The notes under the pieces are model-generated. The model did no database searches and was not told where the DNA came from. It saw only the letters and a list, made by a program, of their open reading frames with translations. The position numbers and the translations under genes are program-made. From the NCBI RefSeq assembly GCF_022606355.1, contig NZ_JAHHZQ010000003.1:1-64000 (forward strand): a stretch of DNA of 64,000 bases, written 5' to 3'. Positions 19,622 through 28,094 of the stretch are shown piece after piece. Position 1 is the stretch's first letter. The number at the start of each line of letters is the position of its first letter. Source of the stretch: Leifsonia shinshuensis. GTDB taxonomy: Bacteria; Actinomycetota; Actinomycetes; Actinomycetales; Microbacteriaceae.

Positions 19622-21756
19622 GAGAGCGCCGCCTGGATCGCGGTGATCGCGACCGTGTCGACGATGTCGTCGACCGTCGCGCCGCGGGAGAGGTCGTTGA
19701 TCGGCTTGCGGAGCCCCTGCAGCACCGGTCCGATCGCGACCGCGCCCGCGCTCCGCTGCACCGCTTTGTAGGTGTTGTTGCCCGTGTTGAGGTCGGGGAA
19801 GATGAACACCGTCGCGCGTCCGGCGACCTCCGAGCCGGGCATCTTGGCCGCTCCGACGGCCGCATCGGCCGCCGCGTCGTACTGGATCGGGCCGGCGACG
19901 GCGAGCTGCGGCTCTCGCTCGCGCACGAGCTCCGTCGCCGCGCGCACCTTGTCGACATCCGCGCCCGCCCCCGAGTCGCCCGTCGAGTACGACAGCATCG
20001 CGACGCGCGGGTCGATCCCGAACTGCTCGGCCGTGCGCGCGGACGAGACCGCGATGTCGGCCAGCTGCTCGGCCGTCGGGTCCGGCACGACGGCGCAGTC
20101 GCCGTAGACCAGCACCCGGTCGGCCAGCGCCATCAGGAAGACGCTGGACACGACGGACACGCCCGGGCGCGTCTTGATGATCTCGAAGGCGGGCCGGATG
20201 GTGTGCGCCGTCGTGTGCGCCGCCCCGGAGACCATGCCGTCGGCGAGGCCGAGATGCACCATCATCGTGCCGAAGTAGGAGGCGTCGGTGACCGTGTCCG
20301 CCGCCTGATCCACGGTGATGCCCTTGTGCGCACGGAGCTTCGCGTACTCGTTCGCGAAGCGGAGCCGCAGGACGTCGTCGAACGGGCTGAGCACCTCCGC
20401 CCTGCTGAGGTCGAGGCCGAGCTCGATCGCCCGTGAGCGCACCTCGAACGGCTCGCCGAGGATCGTCAGCCGCGCGACCCCGCGCGACAGCAGAGTGGCG
20501 GCGGCACGCAGGATCCGGTCGTCCTCGCCCTCCGGCAGCACGATGTGCTTGTCGGCGGCGCGAGCGCGCTCGATGAGGTCGTACTCGAACATCAACGGCG
20601 TGACCACCTGGTGCCGAGAGACGTCGAGCAGGGCCAGCAGGCGGTCCGCGTCCACGAACCGTTCGAAGAGGGCGAGCGCCGTGTCGTACTTGCGCTGCGA
20701 GTCGGCGGCCAACCGGCCACGGGCGTGCGTGATGCGCACGACGGTCTCGTAGGTGTCCAGGGTGGTGCGCACGATCGGCAGCGGCGAACGGAGTCCGGAG
20801 AGCAACCGCTCGATGGGCTCCGGGAGGTCGAAGCCGCCGTTGAGCACGATGCCGGCGATGGACGGGAAGGTGCCGGACGAGTTCGCCATCAGGACGGCGA
20901 GCAGCACCTCGGTGCGGTCTCCCGGCACCACGACGACCGCGCCCTCCACGAGACGCGGGAGGACGTGGTTCATCGACATGCCGGCGACGACGACCCCGAG
21001 GGCCTCTCGCGCGAGCAGCTCCTCGTCCCCTCCGATCAGGGTGGCTCCCGTGACCTCCATGATCGAGCGGATGCTGGGCGCCACCAGGAAGGCGTCCTCC
21101 GGGATCGCCCACACCGGGGGCAGCTCCGGCCCCGACGCGACCGCTGTGCCGGCGCCGGCGACCGCCTCGGCGACGGCCGCGACGATCTCGTCGAGCCGGT
21201 CGGCATCGGCCCGGTTCGCGATCACCGCGACCACACCGGCGTGCTCGTCGCGCAGCTCGGCGAGGGCGAGCTCGGCCAGCTGCCGCAGATCCTCCGGCGT
21301 GCGCGGGTCGGCCTGGCCGAGCCGCTCACCGAAGCCCTGGCCGATGCGTCCGCCCAGCACCAGCAGAACCGGCGCTCCGAGATTCGCGGCGATGCGGGCG
21401 TTGTACCCGAGCTCGGTGGGGCTGCCGACATCGGTGTAGTCGGAGCCGAGGATCACGACAGCGTCGCAGCGCGCCTCCACCGCCCGGAACCGCCGCACGA
21501 TCTCGCCCAGGGCGGCGTCGGCGTCGGCGTGCACGTCCTCGTAGGTGACACCGATGGCCTCCTCGTAGGTGAGGTCGGCGCTCACCCGGTCGAGCAGCAG
21601 CTCGAGCACATAGTCGCGCTCGACGGCCGAGCGCGCGATCGGCCGGAACACGGCGACGCGGCCGACGGAGTGCCGCAGCGATTCGAGCACGCCGAGGGCG
21701 ACGGTGGACTTGCCGGTGTGCCCCTCCGCGGAGGTGATGTAGAGCGAACGGGCCAC
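19618..21756 (-). CDS. pta: Phosphate acetyltransferase (long, DRTGG-containing)
   Basis: Converts acetyl-CoA + phosphate to acetyl phosphate + CoA. The 712-residue long form has an N-terminal P-loop/BioD-like region (YITSAEGHTGKSTVALGV), a middle DRTGG domain (MSMNHVLPRLVEGAVVVVPGDRTEVLLA) and the C-terminal catalytic PTA domain (HIVLPEGEDDRILRAA, DGMVSGAAHTTAHTIRP, VFIFPDLNTGNNTYKAVQR). The N-terminal regions normally give allosteric control. It begins 2 bp after the DUF1254 gene stop and overlaps ackA downstream. Confidence 0.96.
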   Translation of the reverse strand: MARSLYITSAEGHTGKSTVALGVLESLRHSVGRVAVFRPIARSAVERDYVLELLLDRVSADLTYEEAIGVTYEDVHADADAALGEIVRRFRAVEARCDAVVILGSDYTDVGSPTELGYNARIAANLGAPVLLVLGGRIGQGFGERLGQADPRTPEDLRQLAELALAELRDEHAGVVAVIANRADADRLDEIVAAVAEAVAGAGTAVASGPELPPVWAIPEDAFLVAPSIRSIMEVTGATLIGGDEELLAREALGVVVAGMSMNHVLPRLVEGAVVVVPGDRTEVLLAVLMANSSGTFPSIAGIVLNGGFDLPEPIERLLSGLRSPLPIVRTTLDTYETVVRITHARGRLAADSQRKYDTALALFERFVDADRLLALLDVSRHQVVTPLMFEYDLIERARAADKHIVLPEGEDDRILRAAATLLSRGVARLTILGEPFEVRSRAIELGLDLSRAEVLSPFDDVLRLRFANEYAKLRAHKGITVDQAADTVTDASYFGTMMVHLGLADGMVSGAAHTTAHTIRPAFEIIKTRPGVSVVSSVFLMALADRVLVYGDCAVVPDPTAEQLADIAVSSARTAEQFGIDPRVAMLSYSTGDSGAGADVDKVRAATELVREREPQLAVAGPIQYDAAADAAVGAAKMPGSEVAGRATVFIFPDLNTGNNTYKAVQRSAGAVAIGPVLQGLRKPINDLSRGATVDDIVDTVAITAIQAALS

Positions 21757-21758
21757 GG

Positions 21759-23225
21759 TCAGCGGGTCTCCTCGTCGATCGGCGGTGTGGTGTCGTGGTC
21801 TCGGTGGTCGTCGGAGACGGCCAGGCCTGCGTGGTCGGCGTGGTCGGCGTGGCCGGCGTGGTCGTCTGTCGCGACCCGCTCGATGGGCGAGAGCCGATAG
21901 CTGCCGTCGAGCACCGCCGGCCCCGGCGCGTAGAGCCGCAGCAGCGGCCGGAACGCGCCCTGCGGAGCGGGAAGCCAGTTGGCCACCGCCGTGTCGTCGG
22001 CGGGGCGCGCGGCACTCATCGTGATCGTGAGGCCGCCGTCGGCGTCGTACACGATCCCCGGCGTGCGGTCGCCCAGCGAGTAGCGCCCGATCGGGTTGTC
22101 GACGAGGTAGTACTGCGGGAGGTCGTACATCGTGACCGACCAGAAGGCGCCGACCGGAGGGGTGGGGTGCAGCCGCAGGCGGTACTCGTGCTCACCGGTC
22201 AGGGCCTCCCCGTCGGCGTCCACGTAGGTCGGGAAGTACGCCGCCTCGTAGCCGTGGTTGCCCCAGAGCCCGCCGAGCGCCGCCGCAGCGCGGTGCGCGT
22301 AGCGGGTCGTCGGGTCGGGCAGCTGCCAGGCCGGGCTGTCGATGGCGCCCACCTCGAAGAAGTCGACGTTGTAGTCGAAGACGTGGAGGTTCACCTGCCA
22401 GCCGTCGACAGGCGGGATGGCGGTGTGCAGCGAGGACTCCAGCGCCTGCTTGCCGACGGCGTAGCCCTCCTCGAGCGCGTCGCGGACGTCCTCGGGAAGA
22501 TCGGCGGCCGGGGTCGGGCCGGCGAGCCCGAGCGGTGCGTAGGTCGCGAGCGTCCGCCTGTCGTGCTCGGCGGGCGGGAAGGCCTGCGACCACACCCGCA
22601 TCCGCTCGAAGAAGGTGAGCGCCTCGCTCGGGGCGGGCGCGACCTCCGGCACGCCGGCGCCAGGCGCGAACGACTCGCGGGTCTGCGTCAGCGTCAGCGC
22701 ATCCTGCAGGGCGTGCACGGCCGGGAGGTCGTCCTCCCCCGCGACGGCCCAGCGACCGACGATCGTGCCGATGCGGGTCGGGAACCGGATGACGGTCGCG
22801 CCGTCGGCGTCGGCCGCCTCGCCCTCGCCTTCGCCCTCCGGCGGGACCAGCAGGAACCGGCCGGCGGCGGAGCCGGTCGCGCGCGTGCCGACGTAGGCGA
22901 AGTTGTTCGTCCAGGCGTCGACGAACTGCAGCACGTAGTAGCGGTCGCCGGTCGCGGGCACCTCGAGCAGCAGCGGCCCGACGCCCAGGTCGAGCTGCGC
23001 GATGGAGTAGACGGTGTCGTTGTTGACCGAGACGAACTCGGTCTCAGGGCCGGCGAGGGTGCGGGCGTGGCCGAAGCTGTTGTACGGCGTCGGCGGCACA
23101 GCCCCGAGCCCCACCCGCGTGACGCGGTCGACCTGTTCGAGATCGAACACGAGCGGAAAGCCGACGACATACGCTTCGGACGCCAGCTCGGCGATCCCGT
23201 GCTCCACGGATACCTGCTCGGTCAT
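21759..23225 (-). CDS. DUF1254/DUF1214 domain protein with His-rich tail
   Basis: A 488-residue protein with no signal peptide. Residues about 15-150 match the DUF1254 pattern (EAYVVGFPLVFDLEQVDR, NNDTVYSIAQLDLGVGPLLLEVP, YYVLQFVDAWTNNFAYVG) and the C-terminal part matches DUF1214 (GAFWSVTMYDLPQYYLVDNPIGRYSLGD). The last 40 residues are rich in His and Asp (DDHAGHADHADHAG...DDHRDHD), possibly metal-binding. Biochemical function of these domains is not established. It is the first gene of the run leading into pta, ackA and three lipoproteins, and a palindrome overlaps its promoter. Confidence 0.85.
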   Translation of the reverse strand: MTEQVSVEHGIAELASEAYVVGFPLVFDLEQVDRVTRVGLGAVPPTPYNSFGHARTLAGPETEFVSVNNDTVYSIAQLDLGVGPLLLEVPATGDRYYVLQFVDAWTNNFAYVGTRATGSAAGRFLLVPPEGEGEGEAADADGATVIRFPTRIGTIVGRWAVAGEDDLPAVHALQDALTLTQTRESFAPGAGVPEVAPAPSEALTFFERMRVWSQAFPPAEHDRRTLATYAPLGLAGPTPAADLPEDVRDALEEGYAVGKQALESSLHTAIPPVDGWQVNLHVFDYNVDFFEVGAIDSPAWQLPDPTTRYAHRAAAALGGLWGNHGYEAAYFPTYVDADGEALTGEHEYRLRLHPTPPVGAFWSVTMYDLPQYYLVDNPIGRYSLGDRTPGIVYDADGGLTITMSAARPADDTAVANWLPAPQGAFRPLLRLYAPGPAVLDGSYRLSPIERVATDDHAGHADHADHAGLAVSDDHRDHDTTPPIDEETR

Positions 23226-23251
23226 GCGCGCACCTCGACTCGTCGGAGTGT

Positions 23252-23268
23252 CATTCTACAAAGCGTAG
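23252..23268. promoter_or_regulatory. Palindromic operator over the DUF1254-pta-ackA promoter
   Basis: TTCTAC-AAAGC-GTAGAA. On the minus strand its distal arm contains a TAGAAT -10, so a bound protein would block transcription of the DUF1254-pta-ackA run. A further half-site TCTACGC lies near 23311. The regulator is unknown. Confidence 0.45.
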
Positions 23269-23365
23269 AACAGTCTGGAGGGTGTTGGAAAGCTGCAGTG
23301 CTGCCCACACTCTACGCGGCGCGGATCATGCCATCCTGAACACGAACCGCCCGGCCCCGAACACG

Positions 23366-23460
23366 AAAAAGACCCCCCACGCACCCGCCAGAGCCCGGTT
23401 ACCCTTGCTGCGTTTCCGCCCTGGGGGAGTTGGCCTGGATGGCGCCACGTGGGGAGCCGC
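23366..23460 (-). ncRNA. ffs: Bacterial small signal recognition particle RNA (4.5S type)
   Basis: The minus strand carries the SRP RNA domain IV core GGCGGAAACGCAGCAAGGGTAA flanked by pairing arms (CAACTCCCCCAG before, ACCGGGCTCTGG after). The 5' CCCCACG and 3' CGTGGGG ends pair, and a T-rich tail follows (GGTCTTTTT). A TAGACT -10 at 23466-23471 places the start near 23459. It binds Ffh for co-translational membrane targeting. It is divergent from tRNA-Ser. Confidence 0.88.
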
Positions 23461-23560
23461 GAAACAGTCTAGCGGCTCCGGCTGGGAGGCCGTGCACAAC
23501 GCCACCTCCGGCGTCCGCTAAGATATTGTGAGCCGTCGCCCGCAAGGCGGAGGCAACCCA

Positions 23561-23648
23561 GGAGAATTCGCCTAGTGGCCTATGGCGCACGCTTGGAAAG
23601 CGTGTTGGGTGCAAGCCCTCGGGGGTTCGAATCCCCCATTCTCCGCCA
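23561..23648 (+). tRNA. tRNA-Ser (anticodon GGA)
   Basis: Long-variable-arm tRNA. The acceptor GGAGAAT pairs with ATTCTCC, the anticodon stem CACGC/GCGTG encloses TTGGAAA with anticodon GGA, and the T-arm is GGGGGTTCGAATCCCCC. CCA is encoded (23646-23648). A TAAGAT -10 is visible at 23519-23524. The 3' end is followed by two further tandem copies of the T-arm/acceptor tail. Confidence 0.95.
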
Positions 23649-23787
23649 GTTTCCCATTTGCGCCGCGGGGTGCGCGCACAGCGTCCACCGGGGGGTTCGA
23701 ATCCCCCATTCTCCGCCAGTTTCCCATTTGCGCCGCGGGGTGCGCGCGCCGCGTCCACCGGGGGTTCGAATCCCCCATTCTCCGCCA
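23621..23787 (+). repeat. Tandem repeats of the tRNA-Ser 3' end
   Basis: The 28-nt tail of tRNA-Ser (T-arm, 3' acceptor strand, CCA) occurs at 23621-23648 and again at 23691-23718 and 23760-23787. Near-identical spacers of about 42 nt (starting GTTTCCCATTTGCGCC) separate the copies, giving a 69-70 bp period. Each extra copy keeps a perfect T-arm hairpin but has no anticodon half. This looks like serial attachment-site use or tandem duplication; no integrase is nearby. Confidence 0.9.
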
Positions 23788-23824
23788 ATGTCATAAGACG
23801 ACGAAGGCAGCGAGATCCGCGTGA

Positions 23825-24580
23825 TTACGCAGAGGTCGGGGCCTTTGCCGCTTTCCCACCCGGGCCGAATCGGCCCTCCGAGTGCCCCGCTGTGATCTCA
23901 CCGAATCGGGCGCGCAGCCCGTCCAGGATCGCGTGCAGTCCGATCGCGAAGGCTCCGTCAGCCGGCGGCGTGGCTCCGATCGCCGCCGCTCGGGCGGCGT
24001 AGGCGGAGGCGAACGAGGGAACACGTGCCTCTTCTCCGGCCGGGTCGAACATGTCGCCCGGGGCGACCGCGTCGAGCGCCGAGCCGAGGATGAACGACTC
24101 GACCGCGACGATCGTCGACAGCACTTCCTCCTCCGGCCATCCCGCCCGCACCATCGCCGCGACGACCGTGTCGTACATGCGCAGTGTGCGGCGCGCTCCC
24201 CTGACCGGGAGTGTGGCGAGGAGCGCAATCGTCGGCGGGTGCGTCGCGAACGCGACCCGGTACGAGTAGGCCCATTGCTGCATCGCTTTGTCCCACGGCT
24301 CCGTAGCGAAGGCGCTCACGTCGATCCGGTCACTGATGAGTTCGCGGACACCGGCGATCACGTCCTCCTTGCCGTCGACGTGGTTGTAGAGGGCGCTGGG
24401 CCGCACCCGGAGGGCCTGCGCGAGCCGGGACATCGTGAAGCCGTCCGCGCCGCTCTCGTCGAGCAGCCGGAGCGCCGCCTCGGCGATCAGCGAGCGGGTC
24501 AGCACGGTCGTGGTCGGGCGCCCGACGCGACGCGCCGGGCGATCGATTTCGCCGTTGCTCTTCCCCTGGGGCACGTTCAC
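23825..24580 (-). CDS. TetR family regulator
   Basis: A 251-residue repressor. The N-terminal helix-turn-helix is TRSLIAEAALRLLDESGADGFTMSRLAQALRVRPSALYNHVDGKEDVI (about residues 28-76), followed by a TetR_C-like ligand domain. It is divergent from an amidohydrolase-permease pair, with 61 bp between starts, so it probably controls both directions. The GTG at 24580 gives the listed length; GTG at 24574 is equally plausible. The inducer is unknown. Confidence 0.85.
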   Translation of the reverse strand: MNVPQGKSNGEIDRPARRVGRPTTTVLTRSLIAEAALRLLDESGADGFTMSRLAQALRVRPSALYNHVDGKEDVIAGVRELISDRIDVSAFATEPWDKAMQQWAYSYRVAFATHPPTIALLATLPVRGARRTLRMYDTVVAAMVRAGWPEEEVLSTIVAVESFILGSALDAVAPGDMFDPAGEEARVPSFASAYAARAAAIGATPPADGAFAIGLHAILDGLRARFGEITAGHSEGRFGPGGKAAKAPTSA

Positions 24581-24591
24581 ACCCTAGTATC

Positions 24592-24612
24592 TGACGAAAT
24601 AAAAGAACGTCA
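24592..24612. promoter_or_regulatory. Candidate operator between TetR and amidohydrolase genes
   Basis: Inverted TGACG/CGTCA arms with an 11-bp AT-rich spacer in the divergent intergenic region; a plausible site for the adjacent TetR. The arms are only 5 bp, so support is modest. Confidence 0.3.
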
Positions 24613-24641
24613 TTCATTTTGTGGAACCACACGGAGGTGGG

Positions 24642-26228
24642 ATGGGCGCGACGGTGTTCCTGAACGGGACGATCCTCGACGGGTACGGAGCGGACGCCGC
24701 GGCGACGACGGCACTCGCGATCGACGGCGACGGAACGTGGATCGCGACCGGACCGGAGGCCGAGGCGCTCCACGGCGATGCCGAGTGTGTCGTCGACCTC
24801 GCCGGAGGCGTGCTCGCCCCGGCGTTCGGCGACGGCCACGCCCACCCGCTGCAGGGCGGCCTCGAGAAGCTCGGGCCCCAGGTGCGCGCCTGCGGCAGCG
24901 TCGCCGAGATCGTCGCGTGCGTCAAGCGCTGGGCCGACGAGCACCCCGAGCAGGAGTGGATCTACGGCGCCAGCTACGACGCGACGCTCGCCCCCGACGG
25001 CTTGTTCGACTCGCGCTGGCTCGACGAGGCCGTCCCCGACCGTCCGGTCGTGCTCCGCGCCTGGGACTATCACACCGTCTGGGTCAACTCGGAAGCCCTT
25101 CGCCGCGCTGGCATCGACGCCGACACCCCCGAGCCGCCGCTCGGGCGCATCCCGCGCCGCGAGGATGGCAGCCCGCTCGGCATCCTCCAGGAGCCCGGAG
25201 CGGTCGACCTGCTGCTCCCGGTCGAGCCGGGGCGCCCGCACCACGAGCGCGTCGAGGCGCTGCGGCTCGCGACCGAGGAGTACGCCTCCCTCGGGATCGC
25301 GTGGATCCAGGACGCCTGGGTCGAGCCCGCCGAGGTCGAGGCCTACCTCGACGCCTCCACCCGCGGCCATCTCGCCACCCGGGTGAATCTCGCCCTGCGA
25401 GCCGACCCGCTGCGCTGGCGCGACCAGGTCCCCGCTTTCGTGGAGGCCCGCCGCCGCGTGGAGGAACTGGACGACCCGCTGCTCACCGCCGCGACCGTCA
25501 AGGTCTTCGTCGACGGCGTCGTCGAGAACCACACGGCGGCGATGCTGGACGACTACACCGACGTCCCCGGCGACCGCGGCATGGTCAACTGGGATGCGGC
25601 CGAGCTCGCCGCCGCGGCCGTGACCTTCGACCGCCTCGGCTTCCAGCTGCACTTCCACGCGATCGGCGACGCCGCCTGCCGCACCGCTCTCGACGTGTTC
25701 GAGCAGGTCGAGGAGCAGAACGGTCCGCGAGACCGCCGTCCCGTCATCGCGCACGTGCAGCTGGCCGACCCCGCCGACCTGCCGCGCTTCGCCCGGCTGG
25801 GCGCGATCGCGAACTTCGAACCGTTGTGGGCCCAGCTCGACCCGATGATGCTCGACCTGACGCTGCCGCGGATCGGCCCGGAGCGCGAGCTCCTCCAGTA
25901 CCCGATCCGCACCCTGCACGACTCGGCGCGGATCTCGTTCGGCAGCGACTGGCCGGTCAGCGACAACGACTGGCGCCCCGGCGTCGCGACCGCCGTGACC
26001 CGGCAGACCGCGGCCGGCGTCCCCGCGTCGGGCTGGACTCCGGCCGAGCGCATCACGCTCTCTGACGCGCTGGACTCCTACTCGGTCGGCGTCGCCCACC
26101 AGGCGTTCGCCGACGCCGGACGCGACCTCGTCTGGCTCGACCGCGACCCGCGCGCCGTGGCCCCGCACGATCTGCGCGGCGTCCGCGTGCTCGGCACCTG
26201 GGTCGCCGGCGTGCGCCGCGCCGCCTGA
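24642..26228 (+). CDS. YtcJ-like metal-dependent amidohydrolase
   Basis: Amidohydrolase superfamily enzyme of 528 residues, cytoplasmic. Metal-site motifs in order: GDGHAHPLQGG near residue 66, FHAIGDAA near 340, IAHVQLADP and SFGSDWPVSDNDW near 430. The ATG at 24642 is preceded by GGAGGTGGG; an in-frame ATG 21 nt earlier has no such site. Substrate is not identifiable; members hydrolyse formamides, amides or related bonds. An APC transporter follows 96 bp downstream, suggesting uptake and hydrolysis of one amine- or amide-type compound under the divergent TetR. Confidence 0.88.
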   Translation: MGATVFLNGTILDGYGADAAATTALAIDGDGTWIATGPEAEALHGDAECVVDLAGGVLAPAFGDGHAHPLQGGLEKLGPQVRACGSVAEIVACVKRWADEHPEQEWIYGASYDATLAPDGLFDSRWLDEAVPDRPVVLRAWDYHTVWVNSEALRRAGIDADTPEPPLGRIPRREDGSPLGILQEPGAVDLLLPVEPGRPHHERVEALRLATEEYASLGIAWIQDAWVEPAEVEAYLDASTRGHLATRVNLALRADPLRWRDQVPAFVEARRRVEELDDPLLTAATVKVFVDGVVENHTAAMLDDYTDVPGDRGMVNWDAAELAAAAVTFDRLGFQLHFHAIGDAACRTALDVFEQVEEQNGPRDRRPVIAHVQLADPADLPRFARLGAIANFEPLWAQLDPMMLDLTLPRIGPERELLQYPIRTLHDSARISFGSDWPVSDNDWRPGVATAVTRQTAAGVPASGWTPAERITLSDALDSYSVGVAHQAFADAGRDLVWLDRDPRAVAPHDLRGVRVLGTWVAGVRRAA

Positions 26229-26324
26229 AGACCCACCCGCACTATCGCCCCCCGTCCATCCCCGACCCGTTCCCCCCTGATACCCACCCACGCAACCCCC
26301 TCGACGAAGAGAAGGCACGCAGAC

Positions 26325-27713
26325 ATGACCACGACCGACCTGCCCGCCCAGCCGCATCTCAAGCGCGCGCTCGGCCCGACCGCCCTCGTGCTGTTCGGAC
26401 TCACCTACCTGGCGCCCGTCACCGTGTTCACGACCTACGGGATCGTGACCGAGACGACCGACAACCACCTCCCGTCCGCATACGTCGTCGCGCTGATCGC
26501 GATGATGTTCACGGCGCTGAGCTACGGCGCGATGGCGCGCCGCTACCCGGTGTCCGGTTCGGCGTACACCTACACGCAGCAGGCGTTCGGCGGCCACATC
26601 GGCTTCCTGACCGGGTGGACGCTGATGCTCGACTACCTGTTCCTGCCGATGATCAACTTCCTGCTGATCGGCATCTACCTGAACACGCAGTTCCCCGAGG
26701 TACCACAGTGGGTGTTCGCGCTCGCTTCGCTGCTGCTCGTCCTGCTCTTCAATCTGCTCGGCATCACGCTGGTCAACAAGCTGAACATCGCGATCGTCGC
26801 GCTGTCGGTGCTGCTTGTCGTGGTGTTCGCCGTCCTCGCGATCAAGGAGCTGACCACGAACCCATCCGCCGCGACGCCGAGCCTGATCGAGCCGTTCCTG
26901 CCCGGCAAGGGCGGCCTCGGCCCCGTGTTCGCCGGCGCCGCCGTGCTCGCCCTCTCATTCCTCGGCTTCGACGCGGTCTCCACGCTGTCGGAGGAAGCCA
27001 AGAACCCCAAGCGCGACATCCCGCGCGCGATCGTGATCACGACGCTCGTCGGCGGCGCGATCTTCATCGTCGTCTCCTGGCTCGGCGCCCTGGTCTTCCC
27101 GAACTGGCACGCCTTCCAGAGCGTCGACTCGGCCGGCGTCGACCTGATGGCCAAGGTGGGCGGCAGCTTCCTCACCTCGTTCTTCGTCGCGGTCTATGTG
27201 GTCGGAGCGTTCGGATCGGGGATGACGACGCAGGTGAGCGTGTCGCGCATCATCTACGCGATGGGACGTGACCGGGTGCTCCCGGCGATCTTCGGCAAGC
27301 TGCACCCGCGCTTCCGTACCCCCTGGGTGGCGGCGCTCGCGGTGTCGATCGTGTCGCTGCTGGCCCTCGTGCTGACGCTGGACGTCGCCGCGACGATGAT
27401 CTCGTTCGGCGCGCTGGCCGCGTTCTCGATGGTGAACCTCTCGGTGATCCGCACGCATCTGTTCCCGAAGGGCGGCCGTGAGACGCCGTCCACCCGGGAG
27501 TGGCTGCGCTACGGGCTCCTCCCGGCGGTCGGCTTCCTTCTCACGGTCTGGCTCTGGACCTCGCTGACCGCGACGACCTTCATCGTGGGCCTGAGCTGGA
27601 TGGCAGCCGGTGCGATCTACCTGGCGATCCTCACCCGCGGCTTCCGGCGCCGGCCCCCGGTGATGGACTTCTCGGAACAACACGAGGGAAAGACGGAAGA
27701 CACTCTCGTCTGA
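26325..27713 (+). CDS. APC superfamily amino acid/polyamine permease
   Basis: Polytopic membrane protein of 462 residues with about 12 hydrophobic segments. It starts with the family pattern LKRALGPTALVLFGLTYLAPVTVFTTYGIV and contains YPVSGSAYTYTQQAFGGHIGFLTGW and SFLGFDAVSTLSEEAKNPKRDIPRAI, as in putrescine/amino-acid importers of the PuuP kind. The AGAAGG ribosome site supports the ATG. Its position after an amidohydrolase suggests it imports that enzyme's substrate or exports the product. Confidence 0.88.
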   Translation: MTTTDLPAQPHLKRALGPTALVLFGLTYLAPVTVFTTYGIVTETTDNHLPSAYVVALIAMMFTALSYGAMARRYPVSGSAYTYTQQAFGGHIGFLTGWTLMLDYLFLPMINFLLIGIYLNTQFPEVPQWVFALASLLLVLLFNLLGITLVNKLNIAIVALSVLLVVVFAVLAIKELTTNPSAATPSLIEPFLPGKGGLGPVFAGAAVLALSFLGFDAVSTLSEEAKNPKRDIPRAIVITTLVGGAIFIVVSWLGALVFPNWHAFQSVDSAGVDLMAKVGGSFLTSFFVAVYVVGAFGSGMTTQVSVSRIIYAMGRDRVLPAIFGKLHPRFRTPWVAALAVSIVSLLALVLTLDVAATMISFGALAAFSMVNLSVIRTHLFPKGGRETPSTREWLRYGLLPAVGFLLTVWLWTSLTATTFIVGLSWMAAGAIYLAILTRGFRRRPPVMDFSEQHEGKTEDTLV

Positions 27714-27809
27714 CCCCCGCACATCTCTCTCACCATCTGCCTGCCCACCGACGACCGCACCGGGACCGGAGCGGCCGCTGCGGGTGCGAGAACGACCAGC
27801 GGTCGAACC

Positions 27810-28094
27810 TCACAGCTCGTCGTCCCAGAGCCGACGATCCAGATGTTGCGCAGGCGCGGCACGGGACGCAAGAAGGCCCCCGACACCGGGTATGAGCGCG
27901 AGCAGCCAGACCCGGTGCGACCCGTCTCGGACGAGAATCGCGGTGATGACGGTGGCGGTGTACGCAAGTCCGTGCACGGGGCCGAGAACGCGTGACACCT
28001 CCGGAAGGTGGATGGTGAAGAGGTTGGCGAGCATCAGAATGAGCGTGGCGAGCTCCGCCCAACCCACGATCTCCAGGATGCGCCGTCGACTCAT
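27810..28094 (-). CDS. Small membrane protein, DUF3817-like
   Basis: A 94-residue protein with about three hydrophobic segments. RRILEIVGWAELATLILMLANLF and RVLGPVHGLAYTATVI match the DUF3817 pattern (E-W/L-rich first helix, GP-HG motif). The ATG at 28094 overlaps the upstream stop by 4 bp. Function unknown; last gene of the cassette starting at the DJ-1 protein. Confidence 0.75.
   Translation of the reverse strand: MSRRRILEIVGWAELATLILMLANLFTIHLPEVSRVLGPVHGLAYTATVITAILVRDGSHRVWLLALIPGVGGLLASRAAPAQHLDRRLWDDEL

Noticed and set aside
18428-21112. 894-residue ORF joining a Pta-region peptide to AckA
   Set aside because: The first half is an out-of-frame reading of pta; the ackA ATG at 19621 is supported by the ATGA overlap and family N-terminus.
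23621-23787. CRISPR-like array
   Set aside because: Repeats are tRNA tails, spacers are nearly identical to each other rather than unique, only three units exist, and no cas genes are present.
23399-24002. Short ORFs encoding repeats such as NGGFEPP over the tRNA-Ser region
   Set aside because: They are translations of the tRNA T-arm and its tandem copies; this is a well-known annotation artefact.
23226-24620. Integrated mobile element at tRNA-Ser
   Set aside because: Tandem tails look like attachment sites, but no integrase, excisionase or cargo lies between or beside them in this window.
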